From the NCBI RefSeq assembly GCF_040546685.1, contig NZ_JBEPOH010000001.1, positions 4,898,001 to 4,962,000 of the forward strand: a stretch of 64,000 nucleotides of DNA. The letters are read 5' to 3'. The notes below the pieces were generated by a model. That model worked only from the letters and a program-made list of their open reading frames with translations, was not told the DNA's origin and ran no database searches. Source of the DNA: Variovorax sp. OAS795 (GTDB taxonomy: Bacteria > Pseudomonadota > Gammaproteobacteria > Burkholderiales > Burkholderiaceae_C). Positions 29,869 to 39,326 of this stretch are shown piece after piece (position 1 is the first letter of the stretch; each line of letters starts with the position of its first letter). A program made the translations under genes and the position numbers.

Positions 29869-31280
29869 GCGCGGACGTGTCCTCTTCTTCGCTCAACGAC
29901 CTTTCCGCGCGGGAACTCTCGGCCGCCTACCGCGAAAAGCGCCTCTCGCCGGTCGAGGTTGCGCAGGCCGTCATTGCGCACATCGAGCGGTGGGAGCCGC
30001 AGCTGCAGGCCACCTGGCTCTTCAGGCCCGAAGCCGCGCTCGAACAGGCGCGCGCCTCGGAGGCACGCTGGCAGCGCGGCGAAGCGCTCGGCCCGCTCGA
30101 CGGCGTGCCGGCCACCATCAAGGAAAACATCGCCACGCGCGGCGACCCGATGCCCGCCGGCACCGCCGCCGTCGACCTGAAGCCGGCGGCAGCGGACGCG
30201 CCGCCGGCCGCGCGCCTGAAGGAAGCCGGCGCGGTGGTCGTGAGCAAGACCACCATGCCCGACTACGGCATGCTGTCCTCGGGGCTGTCGAGCTTTCACA
30301 AGCTGGCGCGCAATCCGTGGGACCTGCGCAAGACGCCGGGCGGATCGAGTGCCGGGGCCGGTGCGGCCGCCGCCGCCGGCTATGGACCGCTGCACATCGG
30401 CACCGACATCGGCGGCTCGCTGCGGCTGCCCGCGAGCTGGTGCGGCATCTTCACGCTCAAGCCGAGCCTGGGCCGCATCCCGATCGATCCGCCGTACATG
30501 GGCCGCGCCGCGGGGCCGATGACCCGCAGCGTCGGCGATGCCGCGCTGATGATGCAGGTGCTCTCCAGGCCCGACGCGCGCGACAGCATGAGCCTGCCGC
30601 CGCAGGACATCGACTGGGCCAACTTCGACGTCTCGCCCGACCATCTGCGCGGGCTGCGCATCGGCCTGCTGCTGGACGCGGGCTGCGGGCTCGCAGTGGA
30701 GCCCGAGATCCAGGCCGCGGTCGAGCATGCGGCGCGGCTGTTCGAAAAGGCCGGCGCCGTCGTCGAGACGATGCAGCCGTTCATGTCGCAAACCATGCTC
30801 GACGGCATGGACCACCTGTGGCGCATGCGCTCGCTGGTGGACATGAAGGCCCTGCGTCCCGACCAGCGCGCCAAGGTGCTGCCCTACATCCGCGAATGGG
30901 CCGAGAGCGCGGCGGAATTCAGCGGCGAGCACGTGTTCCGCGGCTTCAGCCAGTTCCATGCGACGCGCGTGGCGGCGGTGCAGGCCTGCGCGCGCTTCGA
31001 CTACGTGATTTCACCCGTGTCGCCCAACATGCCCGCCGCCGCCGAAGCACCCTCGCCGACCAACGATCCGCTGCGGCCGCTGGAGCACATCGGGTTCACG
31101 GTGCCATTCAACATGTCGGAGCAGCCCGCGTCGTCGGTGAACTGCGGGTACTCGGCCGACGGATTGCCGATCGGATTGCAGATTGCGGGCAAGCGCTTCG
31201 ACGACCTCGGCGTGCTGCGCGTCTCGCGTGCGTTCGAGCAGATTCGTGAACCGCAGCGGCCCTGGCCTGTCGGACCTTAG
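29865..31280 (+). CDS. Amidase signature family hydrolase
   Basis: 471 aa. The Ser-Ser-Lys triad is intact: Lys in G-V-P-A-T-I-K-E-N near residue 83, cis-Ser in the S-S-A-G-A-G segment of G-G-S-S-A-G-A-G-A-A, and nucleophile Ser in T-D-I-G-G-S-L-R. It hydrolyses an amide bond; the substrate is not deducible. There is no signal peptide, so it acts in the cytoplasm, and it is translationally coupled to the binding protein, suggesting it cleaves an imported amide or peptide. A 14-bp hairpin follows. Confidence 0.9.
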   Translation: MSADVSSSSLNDLSARELSAAYREKRLSPVEVAQAVIAHIERWEPQLQATWLFRPEAALEQARASEARWQRGEALGPLDGVPATIKENIATRGDPMPAGTAAVDLKPAAADAPPAARLKEAGAVVVSKTTMPDYGMLSSGLSSFHKLARNPWDLRKTPGGSSAGAGAAAAAGYGPLHIGTDIGGSLRLPASWCGIFTLKPSLGRIPIDPPYMGRAAGPMTRSVGDAALMMQVLSRPDARDSMSLPPQDIDWANFDVSPDHLRGLRIGLLLDAGCGLAVEPEIQAAVEHAARLFEKAGAVVETMQPFMSQTMLDGMDHLWRMRSLVDMKALRPDQRAKVLPYIREWAESAAEFSGEHVFRGFSQFHATRVAAVQACARFDYVISPVSPNMPAAAEAPSPTNDPLRPLEHIGFTVPFNMSEQPASSVNCGYSADGLPIGLQIAGKRFDDLGVLRVSRAFEQIREPQRPWPVGP

Positions 31281-31282
31281 CA

Positions 31283-31319
31283 CTGCTGTTCGGGGCCGCG
31301 CTCGCGCCCTGAACAGCAG
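31283..31319. terminator. Strong hairpin between convergent amidase and LysR genes
   Basis: 14-bp stem (CTGCTGTTCGGGGC with GCCCTGAACAGCAG, one G-U) and 9-base loop. It has no T-run on either strand, so a classic intrinsic terminator is uncertain. Confidence 0.5.
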
Positions 31320-31349
31320 CGCCCAAATCAAGCGCTACCCCGAGGTGTG

Positions 31350-32219
31350 TTACACCAGGTGCGTCGCCAGCATTTCCCTGGCCCGCGTCACGAATTCCGT
31401 CTCACCCCTGCGGCCGGGCAAGAACTGGAACGCGACCCGGGGCAAGGCCGGCAACCCATGCGGCGCCGCCAGCCGCACCACCCCGTCGCACACCGCGGAC
31501 TCGTTCAGGCAGGCCACCCCCAGCCCCGCGGCCAATGCCGACTGCAGGCCCGCCACCCCCGAAGCCACATGCGCCAGCGCATACGGCACCCGGCGCCGCC
31601 GCAGCAGCGCCACGGTGAACTGGTGCAGCGAACAGGTGTCCGGCAAGGCCAGCAGGCGCAGCGGCTCGCCACGCTCCAGCCGCATGCCCGCGGCGCCGAG
31701 CCAAGCCAGCGATTCGCGCCGGATGACGGGTGCCTTCGGGGCCCGCTCCGGCGATGACGCCGCACCCGCGATATTCATCGCCAGCCCCACGTCGAATTCG
31801 CCATTCGCATAGGCGGCCCGGAGCGCGTCGCTCTTCAGGATGCTCACGTTCAGCCGCACCCGCGGATAGCGCTCGCCGAGTCGGCCCAGGAGCCGCGTGA
31901 GATCGCCGGGGCGAAAGTAGTCGGTCACCGCGAGCCTCAGCTCGCCCTGCAGGATCTCGCCATGCAGGTCGCGAAACGCCTCGTCGCTGAGCGCGAGGAT
32001 GCGGCGCGCATAGGCCAGGAGCCGCACGCCCGCCTCGGTTGGCGCCACGCCGGCCTTGCTGCGCGTGAGCAGCGACTGCCCTGCCCGCTCCTCCAGCTTG
32101 CGGATCTGCTCGCTGACCGACGACTGCGAGAGGAACACCCGCGGCGCAGCGGCCGTGAGGCTGCCGGCATCGATCACGGCGGCCAGGGTGCGAAGCTGTT
32201 CCAGGTCGAAGGTCTGCAT
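31350..32219 (-). CDS. LysR family transcriptional regulator
   Basis: 289 aa. N-terminal winged helix-turn-helix: L-R-T-L-A-A-V-I-D-A-G-S-L-T-A-A-A, then S-Q-S-S-V-S-E-Q-I-R-K-L-E-E, followed by the two-lobed ligand-binding domain. Convergent to the amidase and divergent from the tautomerase, so the tautomerase is the likeliest target. The gene has a usual length and no oddity. The inducer cannot be deduced. Confidence 0.92.
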   Translation of the reverse strand: MQTFDLEQLRTLAAVIDAGSLTAAAPRVFLSQSSVSEQIRKLEERAGQSLLTRSKAGVAPTEAGVRLLAYARRILALSDEAFRDLHGEILQGELRLAVTDYFRPGDLTRLLGRLGERYPRVRLNVSILKSDALRAAYANGEFDVGLAMNIAGAASSPERAPKAPVIRRESLAWLGAAGMRLERGEPLRLLALPDTCSLHQFTVALLRRRRVPYALAHVASGVAGLQSALAAGLGVACLNESAVCDGVVRLAAPHGLPALPRVAFQFLPGRRGETEFVTRAREMLATHLV

Positions 32220-32245
32220 CTCTATCCATACGTTTTACCGATGGC

Positions 32246-32277
32246 ATCAATCATATATTCCCGCTTTTCCGATTGAT
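32246..32277. promoter_or_regulatory. Candidate LysR-type operator (ATCAATC-N18-GATTGAT)
   Basis: Perfect 7-bp inverted repeat in the AT-rich spacer between the LysR gene and the tautomerase, spaced 25 bases between half-sites. It lies 26 bases before the regulator start and 50 before the tautomerase. Confidence 0.45.
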
Positions 32278-32326
32278 AGGCGATCTCCACAATGACCCCA
32301 TTGTTCATTCATTCATGGAGTTCCAA

Positions 32327-32725
32327 ATGCCGCATATCGTTGTTCACCTGTCGGGCCAGCCCGACGCCCAGCTCACCCGCAAGACCGTCGACACGGTCGC
32401 CGAGCTGACCCAGAGCGTGCTCGGCAAGCAGCTGCCGGTGATCGCCATCACGGTGCAGTACATTCCCGCCGACACCTGGTTCATCGGCGGGCAGTCGCTG
32501 GCCTCGCTCGGCAAGTCGGCCTTCCACCTGGACATCAGCGTGACGGACGAGACCAACACCAAGGCCGAGAAGGCGCGCTACCTGCGCGAGGTGCATGCCG
32601 CCATGGCGCGGATCCGGCCCGACCTGCACGAGGTGTCGTACATCCACGTGATCGATGCGCGCGGTGCGGCCTACGGCTACGGCGGCAAGACCCAGGAATA
32701 CCGCCACCAGCAAGCGGGCGTTTGA
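32327..32725 (+). CDS. Tautomerase superfamily protein, tandem-domain (fused 4-OT like)
   Basis: 132 aa starting M-P-H-I-V-V-H; processing of Met leaves the N-terminal proline that is the catalytic base of the tautomerase superfamily. The length is twice that of 4-oxalocrotonate tautomerase: two beta-alpha-beta units can be seen (residues 1-60 and about 68-125). GGAG seven bases before 32327 supports this start over ATG 32315, which would bury the proline. Likely controlled by the divergent LysR gene. Substrate unknown. Confidence 0.88.
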   Translation: MPHIVVHLSGQPDAQLTRKTVDTVAELTQSVLGKQLPVIAITVQYIPADTWFIGGQSLASLGKSAFHLDISVTDETNTKAEKARYLREVHAAMARIRPDLHEVSYIHVIDARGAAYGYGGKTQEYRHQQAGV

Positions 32726-32757
32726 AGCCTGCGCCGGGGCGTGGCACCATCGGCGCC

Positions 32758-34116
32758 ATGCCTCCTGCAACGCTGCATGCCGACAGCTTCGGCAACCCGC
32801 TCACGCTCGACGACGCCGCGAGCCTGCCGTTCGTCGACGACTTCGCCGTGGGCTTTTTGTCGAGCGAGGCGCGCGCGGTCAACCTGCTTGCCTTGGCCGA
32901 CCGCGACGCGAGCCCCCTCGTGCAGGCCTACTGCGCGACACTGCACCTCTTCGCGGAATCGCGCGATGCCGTGACCCATGCGCAGCCCTTCCTCGTCAAG
33001 GCCCGCGCCGCAGCACACCGCGCCACTCCGCGCGAGCAGCGCTACATCGCGGCCATCGAGGCCTGGGCCGAAGGCGACATCGCCAAGGCCATCGTGCTGC
33101 ACACGGAGCAGGCGCGCGACCATCCGCGCGACCTCGTCTCGGTGAAGCTGGGGCAATACCACTGCTTCAACACCGGCGACTGCCCCGGCATGTTGCGCCT
33201 GGCGCTCGCGGCGCTGCCGGCCGCCGGCGACGTGCCCTACGTGCACGGCATGGCCGCCTTCGGCTACGAGCAGTGCCACCTGATGCGCGAGGCCGAAACC
33301 AGCGCCCGCCGCGCCATCGGCATGTGCCGCAAGGAACCATGGGCACATCATGCGCTGGCGCATGTGATGCTCACCGAAGGCCGGCTCTCCGAAGGCTTGG
33401 CGTTCATGCAGGAAGTGAGCGGCACCTGGACCGGGCTCAACTCCTTCATGGTCACGCACAACTGGTGGCATGTGGCGCTGTTCCTCATCGAGCTCGGTCG
33501 CGATGCCGAAGCGCTCGAGGTGTACGACCGCGAGGTGTGGGGCGTGGTCAAGGACTACTCGCAGGACCAGATCGGCGCCGTCTCGCTGCTCGCGCGCTTC
33601 GAGCTCGCGGGCATCGACGTCGGTACGCGATGGGACGACGTGAGCGGCTACCTTGTGCAGCGCACGGCCGACCATGTGCTGCCCTTCCTCGACCTGCAGT
33701 ACCTGTATGGGCTGGCCCGCGCGGGCCGGCCCGAGGCCGATGTGCTGCTGCGCAACATCGAGGCCCATGCGCCACGCGCGCCGCTCTCCGTTCGCGCCGC
33801 CTGGGAGCACGTGTGCGTGCCGGCCGCGCGCGGCCTCGTTGCGCATGCGCGTGGCGATTTCGCTTCCTCCATCGAAGGGCTGGGCATGGCCTTGCCCCGA
33901 CTGCTCGAGATTGGCGGCAGCCACGCGCAGCGCGACCTGTTCGAGCAGGTGTACCTGGACGCCCTCGTGCGCGCCGGCAGCCAGGCCACGCTCACGGGCG
34001 CACAAGGCATGCTGCAGCAGCAGTTCAACGGCCAGCCCGAGTCGCTGCGCCTGCGGCGCCAGGCCGGCGCCGTCTATGCGCGGCTCGGGCTCGAACAACT
34101 GGCCTCGCGGTTCTGA
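32758..34116 (+). CDS. TPR-containing protein of the TTC38 type
   Basis: 452 aa cytoplasmic, with no signal peptide or membrane helix. Long alpha-helical repeat protein resembling tetratricopeptide protein 38: R-E-Q-R-Y-I-A-A-I-E-A-W-A-E-G-D, G-M-A-A-F-G-Y-E-Q-C, and H-N-W-W-H-V-A-L-F are characteristic segments as I recall them. Function not established. ATG 32758 was chosen rather than upstream TTG 32722. Convergent with the phosphatase gene at 34165. Confidence 0.8.
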   Translation: MPPATLHADSFGNPLTLDDAASLPFVDDFAVGFLSSEARAVNLLALADRDASPLVQAYCATLHLFAESRDAVTHAQPFLVKARAAAHRATPREQRYIAAIEAWAEGDIAKAIVLHTEQARDHPRDLVSVKLGQYHCFNTGDCPGMLRLALAALPAAGDVPYVHGMAAFGYEQCHLMREAETSARRAIGMCRKEPWAHHALAHVMLTEGRLSEGLAFMQEVSGTWTGLNSFMVTHNWWHVALFLIELGRDAEALEVYDREVWGVVKDYSQDQIGAVSLLARFELAGIDVGTRWDDVSGYLVQRTADHVLPFLDLQYLYGLARAGRPEADVLLRNIEAHAPRAPLSVRAAWEHVCVPAARGLVAHARGDFASSIEGLGMALPRLLEIGGSHAQRDLFEQVYLDALVRAGSQATLTGAQGMLQQQFNGQPESLRLRRQAGAVYARLGLEQLASRF

Positions 34117-34164
34117 GACGACAAGCCGGCCGCCCCGCTGGAGAGGCGGGCCTGCGCCAGCGGC

Positions 34165-34857
34165 TCAGTTCTTCTCGAGATGCCGCCGCTGGTCGTAGAC
34201 CGGCTGCGGCGGCAGGTCGGCAAGATGCCGCGTGTCGGCCCAGTCGACGATCTCGATCGCGTCGGGCATCGCGGGGTCGGCCATGCGGATGCGGTTGAAT
34301 CCCGCATTGGGAATGTCGCTCTGGCGCGGCCCGCTGAGGCTGAGCCCGCGCGCGGTGCGCCACACCATGTCGAGCACGCCGCCATGGGTGACGACGATCA
34401 GGCGCTGTCCGCGGTGCGTGCTGGCCAGGGTGCCCAGCGCCGCGACGATGCGGGTGTGGAATTCGCGCGCCGATTCGCCCTCGGGCATGGCATGGTCCTC
34501 GCGAAACTCCAGCCATTGCTCCCACGCGCGCGGATGCAGCGCCTGGATCTCGTCGGCTCGCATGCCTTCGACGATGCCGAAATGCTGCTCGCGCAACCCC
34601 ACCGACGTGACCACCGGCAGCGACAGCTGCGAAGCCGCGGGCGCGGCAGTCTGCTGCGCGCGCATGAGGTCGCTGCTGACGATGTGCTGGGCCGTTTCGC
34701 CCGCCAGCCGCAGGCCCAGGCGGCGAGCCTGTTCATGGCCCATGTCGTTCAGGGGCACGTCGGCATGCCCCTGGAAGCGCAGCTCGCGGTTCCAGGCGGT
34801 TTCGCCGTGGCGGATCAGGATGATTTCGGTCGGGGAATCGGGTGGGGACGTGGGCAT
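34165..34857 (-). CDS. Histidine phosphatase family protein
   Basis: 230 aa of the phosphoglycerate-mutase-like histidine phosphatase superfamily. The catalytic histidine lies in L-I-R-H-G-E-T-A-W-N near residue 16-22 and the second in V-V-T-H-G-G; the E-x-x-x-G-I-V-E-G-M motif matches cobalamin-phosphatase/broad phosphatase relatives. Substrate cannot be assigned. ATG 34857 was preferred; ATG 34875 is in-frame upstream. Confidence 0.9.
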   Translation of the reverse strand: MPTSPPDSPTEIILIRHGETAWNRELRFQGHADVPLNDMGHEQARRLGLRLAGETAQHIVSSDLMRAQQTAAPAASQLSLPVVTSVGLREQHFGIVEGMRADEIQALHPRAWEQWLEFREDHAMPEGESAREFHTRIVAALGTLASTHRGQRLIVVTHGGVLDMVWRTARGLSLSGPRQSDIPNAGFNRIRMADPAMPDAIEIVDWADTRHLADLPPQPVYDQRRHLEKN

Positions 34858-34967
34858 GGAACGCCCATTCTCCATCGCATGCGTGACGGCCGAGCGCCCG
34901 ATGGCGGCATCTGTTGCATGGCCGCCACCCGCAGCCTGCCGGTCGCCGGATCACGCAAAATGCGCCC

Positions 34968-35669
34968 ATGCCCCACCTTGTCCTGCTGCCCGGCCTCGCC
35001 TGCGACGAGCGCCTCTGGGAAGCGCAGCTTCCCGTCATTCCGCCCGAATTCGAAGCGCGTGTGAGCGATGCCCATGCGCGGCACGACACCATCGAGGCCA
35101 TGGCCGCGGCCGTGCTGCGCGAGCACCCCGGTCCGCTCGTGCTCTGCGGCGCATCGATGGGCGGCATGATCGCGATGGAAGCCGCGCGGCAAGCACCCGA
35201 GCGCATCGCCGGGCTCGCGCTGCTGGGCACCAATCCGCGGCCCGAGGCGCCCGACATGTACGAGCTGCGCGAAGGCGCGATCGAATTGTTCGAACAGGGC
35301 GACCTGCGCGAGGTGATCGAGCCGAACGTGGTCTTCGCTTTCCACCCGGCGCAGGCGGCCGACGAGGCGCTGGTGCAGCGCTACCTCGAGATCATCCTGG
35401 ACGCCGGCGCACAGCAGCTGATCCGGCAGAACCGCGCCGTGATGCGGCGCCCCGATGCCCGCACCCACCTGCCCGCGCTGCGCGCACCGGTGCTGCTGGT
35501 CTGCGGCGATACCGACCGGCTGGCCCCGCCCGACTGCACGCGCGAGATCGCGGCGTTGGTGCCGCACGCCGAGGTGGTGTGGGTGGCGCAATGCGGCCAC
35601 ATGCTGACGATGGAGAAGCCCGCAGTCGTCAATGCGGCGCTGCTCTCGTGGCTGGCTCAGTGGAGCTGA
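34968..35669 (+). CDS. Alpha/beta-fold hydrolase
   Basis: 233 aa. Nucleophile elbow G-A-S-M-G-G (Ser near residue 63), acid in [10 protein letters not shown] and catalytic His in [10 protein letters not shown]. The start [16 protein letters not shown] is typical of the esterase/lipase-like group. The substrate is unknown. CAAAAT lies six bases before the ATG. Its 3' end overlaps the convergent pcp gene by 13 bases. Confidence 0.9.
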   Translation: MPHLVLLPGLACDERLWEAQLPVIPPEFEARVSDAHARHDTIEAMAAAVLREHPGPLVLCGASMGGMIAMEAARQAPERIAGLALLGTNPRPEAPDMYELREGAIELFEQGDLREVIEPNVVFAFHPAQAADEALVQRYLEIILDAGAQQLIRQNRAVMRRPDARTHLPALRAPVLLVCGDTDRLAPPDCTREIAALVPHAEVVWVAQCGHMLTMEKPAVVNAALLSWLAQWS

Positions 35670-36316
35670 CCGCCGGTTTCGGCCACGTCTTTTTCAACGG
35701 CCAGCGCGGTGGCCACCGCAACGCGCAGCCCCTCGACCATCGTGGCCAGCGACATGCTCGGCAGGCCCGGGAAACGTGCCGCCTGTTCGGGCAGGTAAGG
35801 GATGTGGATGAACCCGCCGCGCTGCCCCGGCACCGGGACCGCGGCCATGCGGTGCATCAGGCCATAGAAGATGTGGTTGCAGACGAAGGTGCCCGCGCTG
35901 TTCGACACGGATGCGGGAATACCGGCCTTGCGCAGGTCGCGCACCATGGCCTTGATCGGCAGCGTAGAGAAATACGCCGCCGGCGCGCCCGGCACCACAG
36001 GCACGTCGATGGGCTGGCGGCCCGCGTTGTCGGCAATGCGGCCGTCGTCGATGTTGATGGCCACCCGCTCGGGCGTGATCTCGGCGCGGCCGCCGGCCTG
36101 GCCGATGCACAGCACCAGTTCGGGCTGCAGCTCGTCCATGGCAGCGGCCAGCGTCTCGATCGCCTGGCCGAAGACACATGGCATCTGCCGCGCATGCACG
36201 GTCGCGCGGCCACACCGCCAGCCGTCCAGCGCACGCACGGCTTCCCATGAGGGATTGAGGGCTTCGCGGTCGAACGGATCGAAGCCAGTCAGGAGGACGT
36301 TGGTTCGCTGCGCCAC
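35657..36316 (-). CDS. pcp: Pyroglutamyl-peptidase I
   Basis: Cysteine peptidase that removes N-terminal pyroglutamate from peptides. 219 aa. Catalytic Cys in [10 protein letters not shown] near residue 145, Glu in T-P-E-R-V-A-I-N near residue 82, His in H-I-P-Y-L-P-E-Q. It is the last gene after pxpB-pxpC-pxpA on the same strand, 15 bases after pxpA, so released pyroglutamate can be opened to glutamate by PxpABC. Confidence 0.95.
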   Translation of the reverse strand: MAQRTNVLLTGFDPFDREALNPSWEAVRALDGWRCGRATVHARQMPCVFGQAIETLAAAMDELQPELVLCIGQAGGRAEITPERVAINIDDGRIADNAGRQPIDVPVVPGAPAAYFSTLPIKAMVRDLRKAGIPASVSNSAGTFVCNHIFYGLMHRMAAVPVPGQRGGFIHIPYLPEQAARFPGLPSMSLATMVEGLRVAVATALAVEKDVAETGGQLH

Positions 36317-36331
36317 GGCTGTATGGCGGTT

Positions 36332-37072
36332 TCAGGACACCGCGCGAACCGCGATGCCTTCTTGCTGAAGTCGGTCGCGGATGCGGCGCGCAAAAGCCAG
36401 CGCGTGGGCGCCGTCGCCGTGCAGGCAGACGGTCTGGGCATTGACCGGCACGGTGCTGCCGTCGATGGCCGTGACCTTGCGGTCGCGCACCAGCGAGAGC
36501 GTCTGGGCCAGCGACTGTTCTTCGTCCTCGATCAGCGCGCCGGGCTGGCTGCGCGGCACCAGGCTGCCGTCGGGCATGTAGCCGCGATCGGCAAACACCT
36601 CTTCGACGGGCGTGAGCCCGGCGCGGCGCGCGGCCTCGATCATGCCGCTCCCCGCCAGGCCGAAGAACCTGAGCGAGGGATCGAAACGCCGCACCGCTTC
36701 GCACAGCGCGTCGGCGAGTTCGGGCTCCTTCACCGCCTGGTTGTAGAGCTGGCCATGCGCTTTCACGTGGGAGAGCTTGCCGCCTTCTGCCTTGGCGATC
36801 GCGGCCAGCGCGCCGACCTGGTAGAGCACGTTGGAGACGATCTCGTCGGGCGGCAGGTGCATGGTGCTGCGGCCGAAATTTTCGCGGTCCGGAAAGCTCG
36901 GATGGGCGCCGATGGCGACACCGTGTTCGATCGCCCAGCGCACGCATTGCCGCATGGTCTTGGGGTCGCCAGCATGCCAACCGCATGCGATGTTGGCCGA
37001 GCTCACGAGGCCGAGCAGTGCTTCGTCGCTGCCGGCGCCTTCGCCGAGGTCGGCATTGAGGTCGATGTGCAT
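36332..37072 (-). CDS. pxpA: 5-oxoprolinase subunit PxpA (YcsF/LamB family)
   Basis: Subunit of the ATP-dependent prokaryotic 5-oxoprolinase. 246 aa. Starts [14 protein letters not shown], with the family signatures [13 protein letters not shown] and G-A-H-P-S-F-P-D. It is 59 bases downstream of pxpC and followed by pcp. Cytoplasmic. Confidence 0.94.
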   Translation of the reverse strand: MHIDLNADLGEGAGSDEALLGLVSSANIACGWHAGDPKTMRQCVRWAIEHGVAIGAHPSFPDRENFGRSTMHLPPDEIVSNVLYQVGALAAIAKAEGGKLSHVKAHGQLYNQAVKEPELADALCEAVRRFDPSLRFFGLAGSGMIEAARRAGLTPVEEVFADRGYMPDGSLVPRSQPGALIEDEEQSLAQTLSLVRDRKVTAIDGSTVPVNAQTVCLHGDGAHALAFARRIRDRLQQEGIAVRAVS

Positions 37073-37131
37073 GGGTTTTGTCCTTCCTGGTGGCGCATCG
37101 CCGAACCGGCGTGCGCCTGCAGCCGCCAAGT

Positions 37132-38127
37132 CTATGCCGGTCTCGTCCAGCCCGCAGCCGCGAGGCCGTGCGCCACTTGCGCCAGGTAGCGCTGCTGCTC
37201 GGCCCAGGCCTCGAGCGCCTCGGCCATGTCGACCTGCACGAGCCGCAGCCTGCCCTCGAGCGGCGCCTGTGCGAGCTTCCACAGGTCGGCGCGGATCACC
37301 ACGCCGATGCGCGGATAGCCGCCGGTGGTCTGCGCGTCGCCCATGAGGATGATCGGCAGGCCCGAGGGCGGTACCTGGATGGTGCCGGGTATGACGCCCG
37401 ACGAGAGCATGTCGGCACTGCGCTTGCGCTTGAGTTCGGGGCCCGCGAGGCGGCTGCCCATGCGGTTGCTCTGCGTGGTGATGCGCCAGCGCTCGCTCCA
37501 GAGTTGTGCCTGCGAGGCCGTGGTGAACTGGTCGAACTCGGGGCCGGGCAGCACGCGCAAGGCGATGGATTCATCTTCTTCGGACCCCCAGTCGGGGCCG
37601 CGCAGGCCGAAGGGACGCCTAGCCAATCTTGCGGTATCGAGCGCCGTAGGGCCCAGCGCAAGCCGGTCGCCCTTGCGCAGCGCGCGGCCCTCATGGCCGC
37701 CGAACCCCGCCTTCAGGTCGGTGCTGCGCGAGCCGAGCACCAGCGGCACATCGATGCCGCCCGCCACCGCGAGCCAGCTGCGCAGCCCGGCCTTCTTCAC
37801 GCCTGCGGCGTTGGCGCCAGCGAGCCTGAGGACCTCGCCCGCGTCCACCGGCACGCTCCAGCAGGGCCAGAGCGGCGCATCGTCCAGCCGTGCGCCGAAG
37901 CCGTCTCCCACCAGCGCGATGCGGGTCGCGGTCTCGAAGCGCAGCTCGCAGCCGCCCATCGTGATCTCGAGGCCGGCCGCGCCGTCGGCATTGCCGACCA
38001 GCCGGTTCGCGAGCGTGAGCGCCAGCACGTCGAGCGCGCCGCCGGGGCAGATGCCCAGCTGGCGCTGCCCATGCCGGCCGAGGTCCTGCACCGAAGCCAG
38101 CATGCCGGGCTTCTGGACCAGCATCAT
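37132..38127 (-). CDS. pxpC: 5-oxoprolinase subunit PxpC (carboxyltransferase-like)
   Basis: 331 aa of the KipA/biotin-dependent-carboxyltransferase family. Starts [20 protein letters not shown], with G-A-L-D and [18 protein letters not shown]. The ATG overlaps the pxpB stop as ATGA. It lacks a biotin site, as expected for this group. Acts with PxpB and PxpA. Confidence 0.93.
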   Translation of the reverse strand: MMLVQKPGMLASVQDLGRHGQRQLGICPGGALDVLALTLANRLVGNADGAAGLEITMGGCELRFETATRIALVGDGFGARLDDAPLWPCWSVPVDAGEVLRLAGANAAGVKKAGLRSWLAVAGGIDVPLVLGSRSTDLKAGFGGHEGRALRKGDRLALGPTALDTARLARRPFGLRGPDWGSEEDESIALRVLPGPEFDQFTTASQAQLWSERWRITTQSNRMGSRLAGPELKRKRSADMLSSGVIPGTIQVPPSGLPIILMGDAQTTGGYPRIGVVIRADLWKLAQAPLEGRLRLVQVDMAEALEAWAEQQRYLAQVAHGLAAAGWTRPA

Positions 38128-38789
38128 GTCTGCACGCTTTCGACGACGAAGCGCACGCGGTCGCCCGGTCGCAGCAGGGTCGGAGGCTCGGCCTTCGGAT
38201 CGAAGAGCTCGAGCGCGGTGCGGCCGATCAGCTGCCAGCCGCCCGGCGACACCAGCGGATAGATGCCGGTCTGCTCGCCGCCGATGCCGACCGACCGCGC
38301 GGGCACCGCCGTGCGCGGCTCCGACCGGCGCGGCGTGGCCAGTTCGGGCGGGAGTCCGCCCATGAAGGCGAAGCCCGGCAGGAAGCCGAGCAGGTAGACC
38401 ACGTATTCGGCCGCGCTGTGGCGCCGCACCACTTCGGCCGGCGAGAGCCCGGTGTGGGCCGCCACGTCGGCCAGGTCGGGTCCGTGCTCGCCGCCGTAGG
38501 TCACCGGAATCTCCACCCGCCGGCCTTCGATGGCCGCTGCAGGCAGCCGCGGCCATGCCTCGTTCACGCGCGCCATGAGCGCATCGATGCCGATCGCGGT
38601 CGGATCGAAAGTCAGCGTCAGGTTGTTCATGCCCGGCAGCACCTCGCCCACGCCGGCCCACTGCTGCACCTCGGCGCCCAGCGCCCAGATCTGCTGCTGG
38701 TGCGCCAGCGTGGCCGGGGGCGGCAGCTCGCACAGCAGCGCCGCGTCGCCAAGCGGATGAAGGCGAGGCAAAGGGAGTCGGCTATTCAC
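38124..38789 (-). CDS. pxpB: 5-oxoprolinase subunit PxpB (KipI family)
   Basis: About 221 aa from a GTG start that overlaps the coaD stop by eight bases. Contains H-P-L-G-D-A-A-L-L near the start, Y-G-G-E-H-G-P-D, and the hallmark [12 protein letters not shown] followed by [16 protein letters not shown]. Likely cooperates with PxpC as in B. subtilis KipI-KipA relatives. First gene of the pyroglutamate operon. Confidence 0.92.
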   Translation of the reverse strand: MNSRLPLPRLHPLGDAALLCELPPPATLAHQQQIWALGAEVQQWAGVGEVLPGMNNLTLTFDPTAIGIDALMARVNEAWPRLPAAAIEGRRVEIPVTYGGEHGPDLADVAAHTGLSPAEVVRRHSAAEYVVYLLGFLPGFAFMGGLPPELATPRRSEPRTAVPARSVGIGGEQTGIYPLVSPGGWQLIGRTALELFDPKAEPPTLLRPGDRVRFVVESVQT

Positions 38790-39285
38790 GACCCAGGCTG
38801 CGCACCTTGGCTGCCAGTTGCTTCTCCACATCGGGCGAGACGAACTTGTGGACCTCGCCGCCGAGCATGGCGATCTCGCGCACGAAGGTGCTCGAGATGA
38901 ACTGGTACTTGTCGCTCGGCGTGAGGAATACGGTTTCGACGTCGGGCATCAGCGAGCGGTTCATGCCCGCGAGCTGGAACTCGTAGTCGAAGTCGGTCAC
39001 GGCGCGCAATCCGCGCACCATGGCCTTGCCGCCGCGCGCCACGACGAAGTCGCGCAGCAAGCCCGAAAAGCTCTCTACCGTGACCTGGTCGCTGAACGGC
39101 TGCACGGCTTCGCGCGCCATCTCGATGCGCTCTTGCAGGGAGAACAGCGCCTTCTTGTGATGGCCCGCCGCGACCGCGACGATGACCTTCGAGAAAAGCT
39201 GGGTTGCACGCCGCACCACGTCCTCGTGGCCGAGGGTGATGGGATCGAAAGTGCCGGGATAAACCGCGATCACGTTGCTGGCCAT
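38782..39285 (-). CDS. coaD: Phosphopantetheine adenylyltransferase
   Basis: Fourth step of coenzyme A synthesis, adding AMP to 4'-phosphopantetheine. 167 aa from ATG 39285. Nucleotide motif [17 protein letters not shown], and the later [14 protein letters not shown] signature are intact. AGGAAGAAG upstream supports 39285 over the in-frame ATG at 39300. It lies between rsmD and pxpB. Confidence 0.96.
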   Translation of the reverse strand: MASNVIAVYPGTFDPITLGHEDVVRRATQLFSKVIVAVAAGHHKKALFSLQERIEMAREAVQPFSDQVTVESFSGLLRDFVVARGGKAMVRGLRAVTDFDYEFQLAGMNRSLMPDVETVFLTPSDKYQFISSTFVREIAMLGGEVHKFVSPDVEKQLAAKVRSLGRE

Positions 39286-39326
39286 GGTCTTCTTCCTCAT
39301 GCAGCCGGTGCGGCTTGTCCGGCGGA

